Below are positions 63,781 through 64,000 of a stretch of DNA of 64,000 nucleotides, one piece after another. Position 1 is the first letter of the stretch. The number at the start of each line of letters is the position of its first letter. A model generated the notes under the pieces. It had not been told where the DNA came from. It made no database searches and worked only from the letters and a program-made list of their open reading frames with translations. The position numbers and the translations under genes were made by a program. Origin of the DNA: Progne subis subis (lineage: Eukaryota; Chordata; Aves; Passeriformes; Hirundinidae); assembly GCA_022316685.1 (NCBI GenBank), contig JAKJHU010000024.1, positions 2,364,501-2,428,500 on the forward strand, read 5' to 3'.

Positions 63781-64000
63781 TAACTTTCTTCCTTTTGTGT
63801 TTGTTCAAGAAACAAGACCATTAGCATTTCACACTAGCCCTTTGGCAGGCTATATGCTTCTGTGAGAACCGTGCTGGAGTCCTGGATCTGCTCAGGATGA
63901 GGGATATGTAGAGGAAACACTAGAGAGTGTTGCAGGGTGGAGAGCCTGAAATGCTGCGCTCCAAGAGGGCAGAAAGGGCAGGGCTGTGTGAAGACATTCG
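63781..64000. other. Window end, no feature recognised
   Basis: Short purine-rich sequence with no gene or repeat recognised. A feature could continue past the end. Confidence 0.5.

Noticed and set aside
1..64000. Prokaryotic systems (CRISPR, defence islands, operons, prophage)
   Set aside because: No repeat-spacer array, no tightly packed same-strand ORFs, and vertebrate interspersed repeats are present.

Overview
The window reads as nuclear DNA from a bird, probably a songbird. The support is a 5'-truncated, internally deleted CR1 LINE with the typical avian CR1 3' end, a decayed LTR of a type I associate with passerine ERVL-like families, low overall repeat density, traces of ancient MIR-type SINEs, and AT-rich sequence broken by short GC-rich patches. 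The taxon is inferred from repeat families and not from an identified gene. There is no prokaryotic organisation: no operons, ribosome binding sites, CRISPR array or phage genes.

No complete protein-coding gene is visible. The window is best read as intergenic and/or long-intron sequence. The only stretch with real coding character is a 90-codon open segment behind a splice acceptor at 15258-15530 (+), which could be the last coding exon of an unrecognised gene. Weaker exon-like segments are at 18048-18417, 28831-28922, 34461-34700 and 58195-58423, all on the + strand. The last has a strong acceptor and a perfect donor.

Layout: 1-15 kb is AT-rich sequence with a CpG-bearing GC patch (559-800), a pentanucleotide repeat (8564-8608), a poly(A) tract (10598-10620), a GT-rich tract and one faint MIR-like trace. 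15-19 kb holds the best exon candidate, a MIR/L2-like relic and a broken ORF with an IQ-like peptide. 22-25.3 kb is the richest block: broken ORF fragments, a LINE reverse-transcriptase remnant, a GC patch, a CR1 3' end, and a minus-strand segment ending in AATAAA plus a 29-base poly(A), which looks like a retroposed mRNA end. 25-39.8 kb is almost featureless. 39.8-40.4 kb is a solo LTR. 40.4-64 kb is AT-rich, with long poly(A) tracts, one clear MIR copy (52815-53000), two weaker SINE traces, a perfect short hairpin and a terminal GT-rich, G-tract-bearing stretch.

The elements do not form a pathway or system. I found no convincing evidence of a new biological system. The items most worth checking are the poly(A)-tailed minus-strand segment (unusual in birds, where CR1 does not normally copy polyadenylated mRNAs), the orphan exon at 15.3 kb, and the decayed coding sequence at 22.1-22.9 kb.
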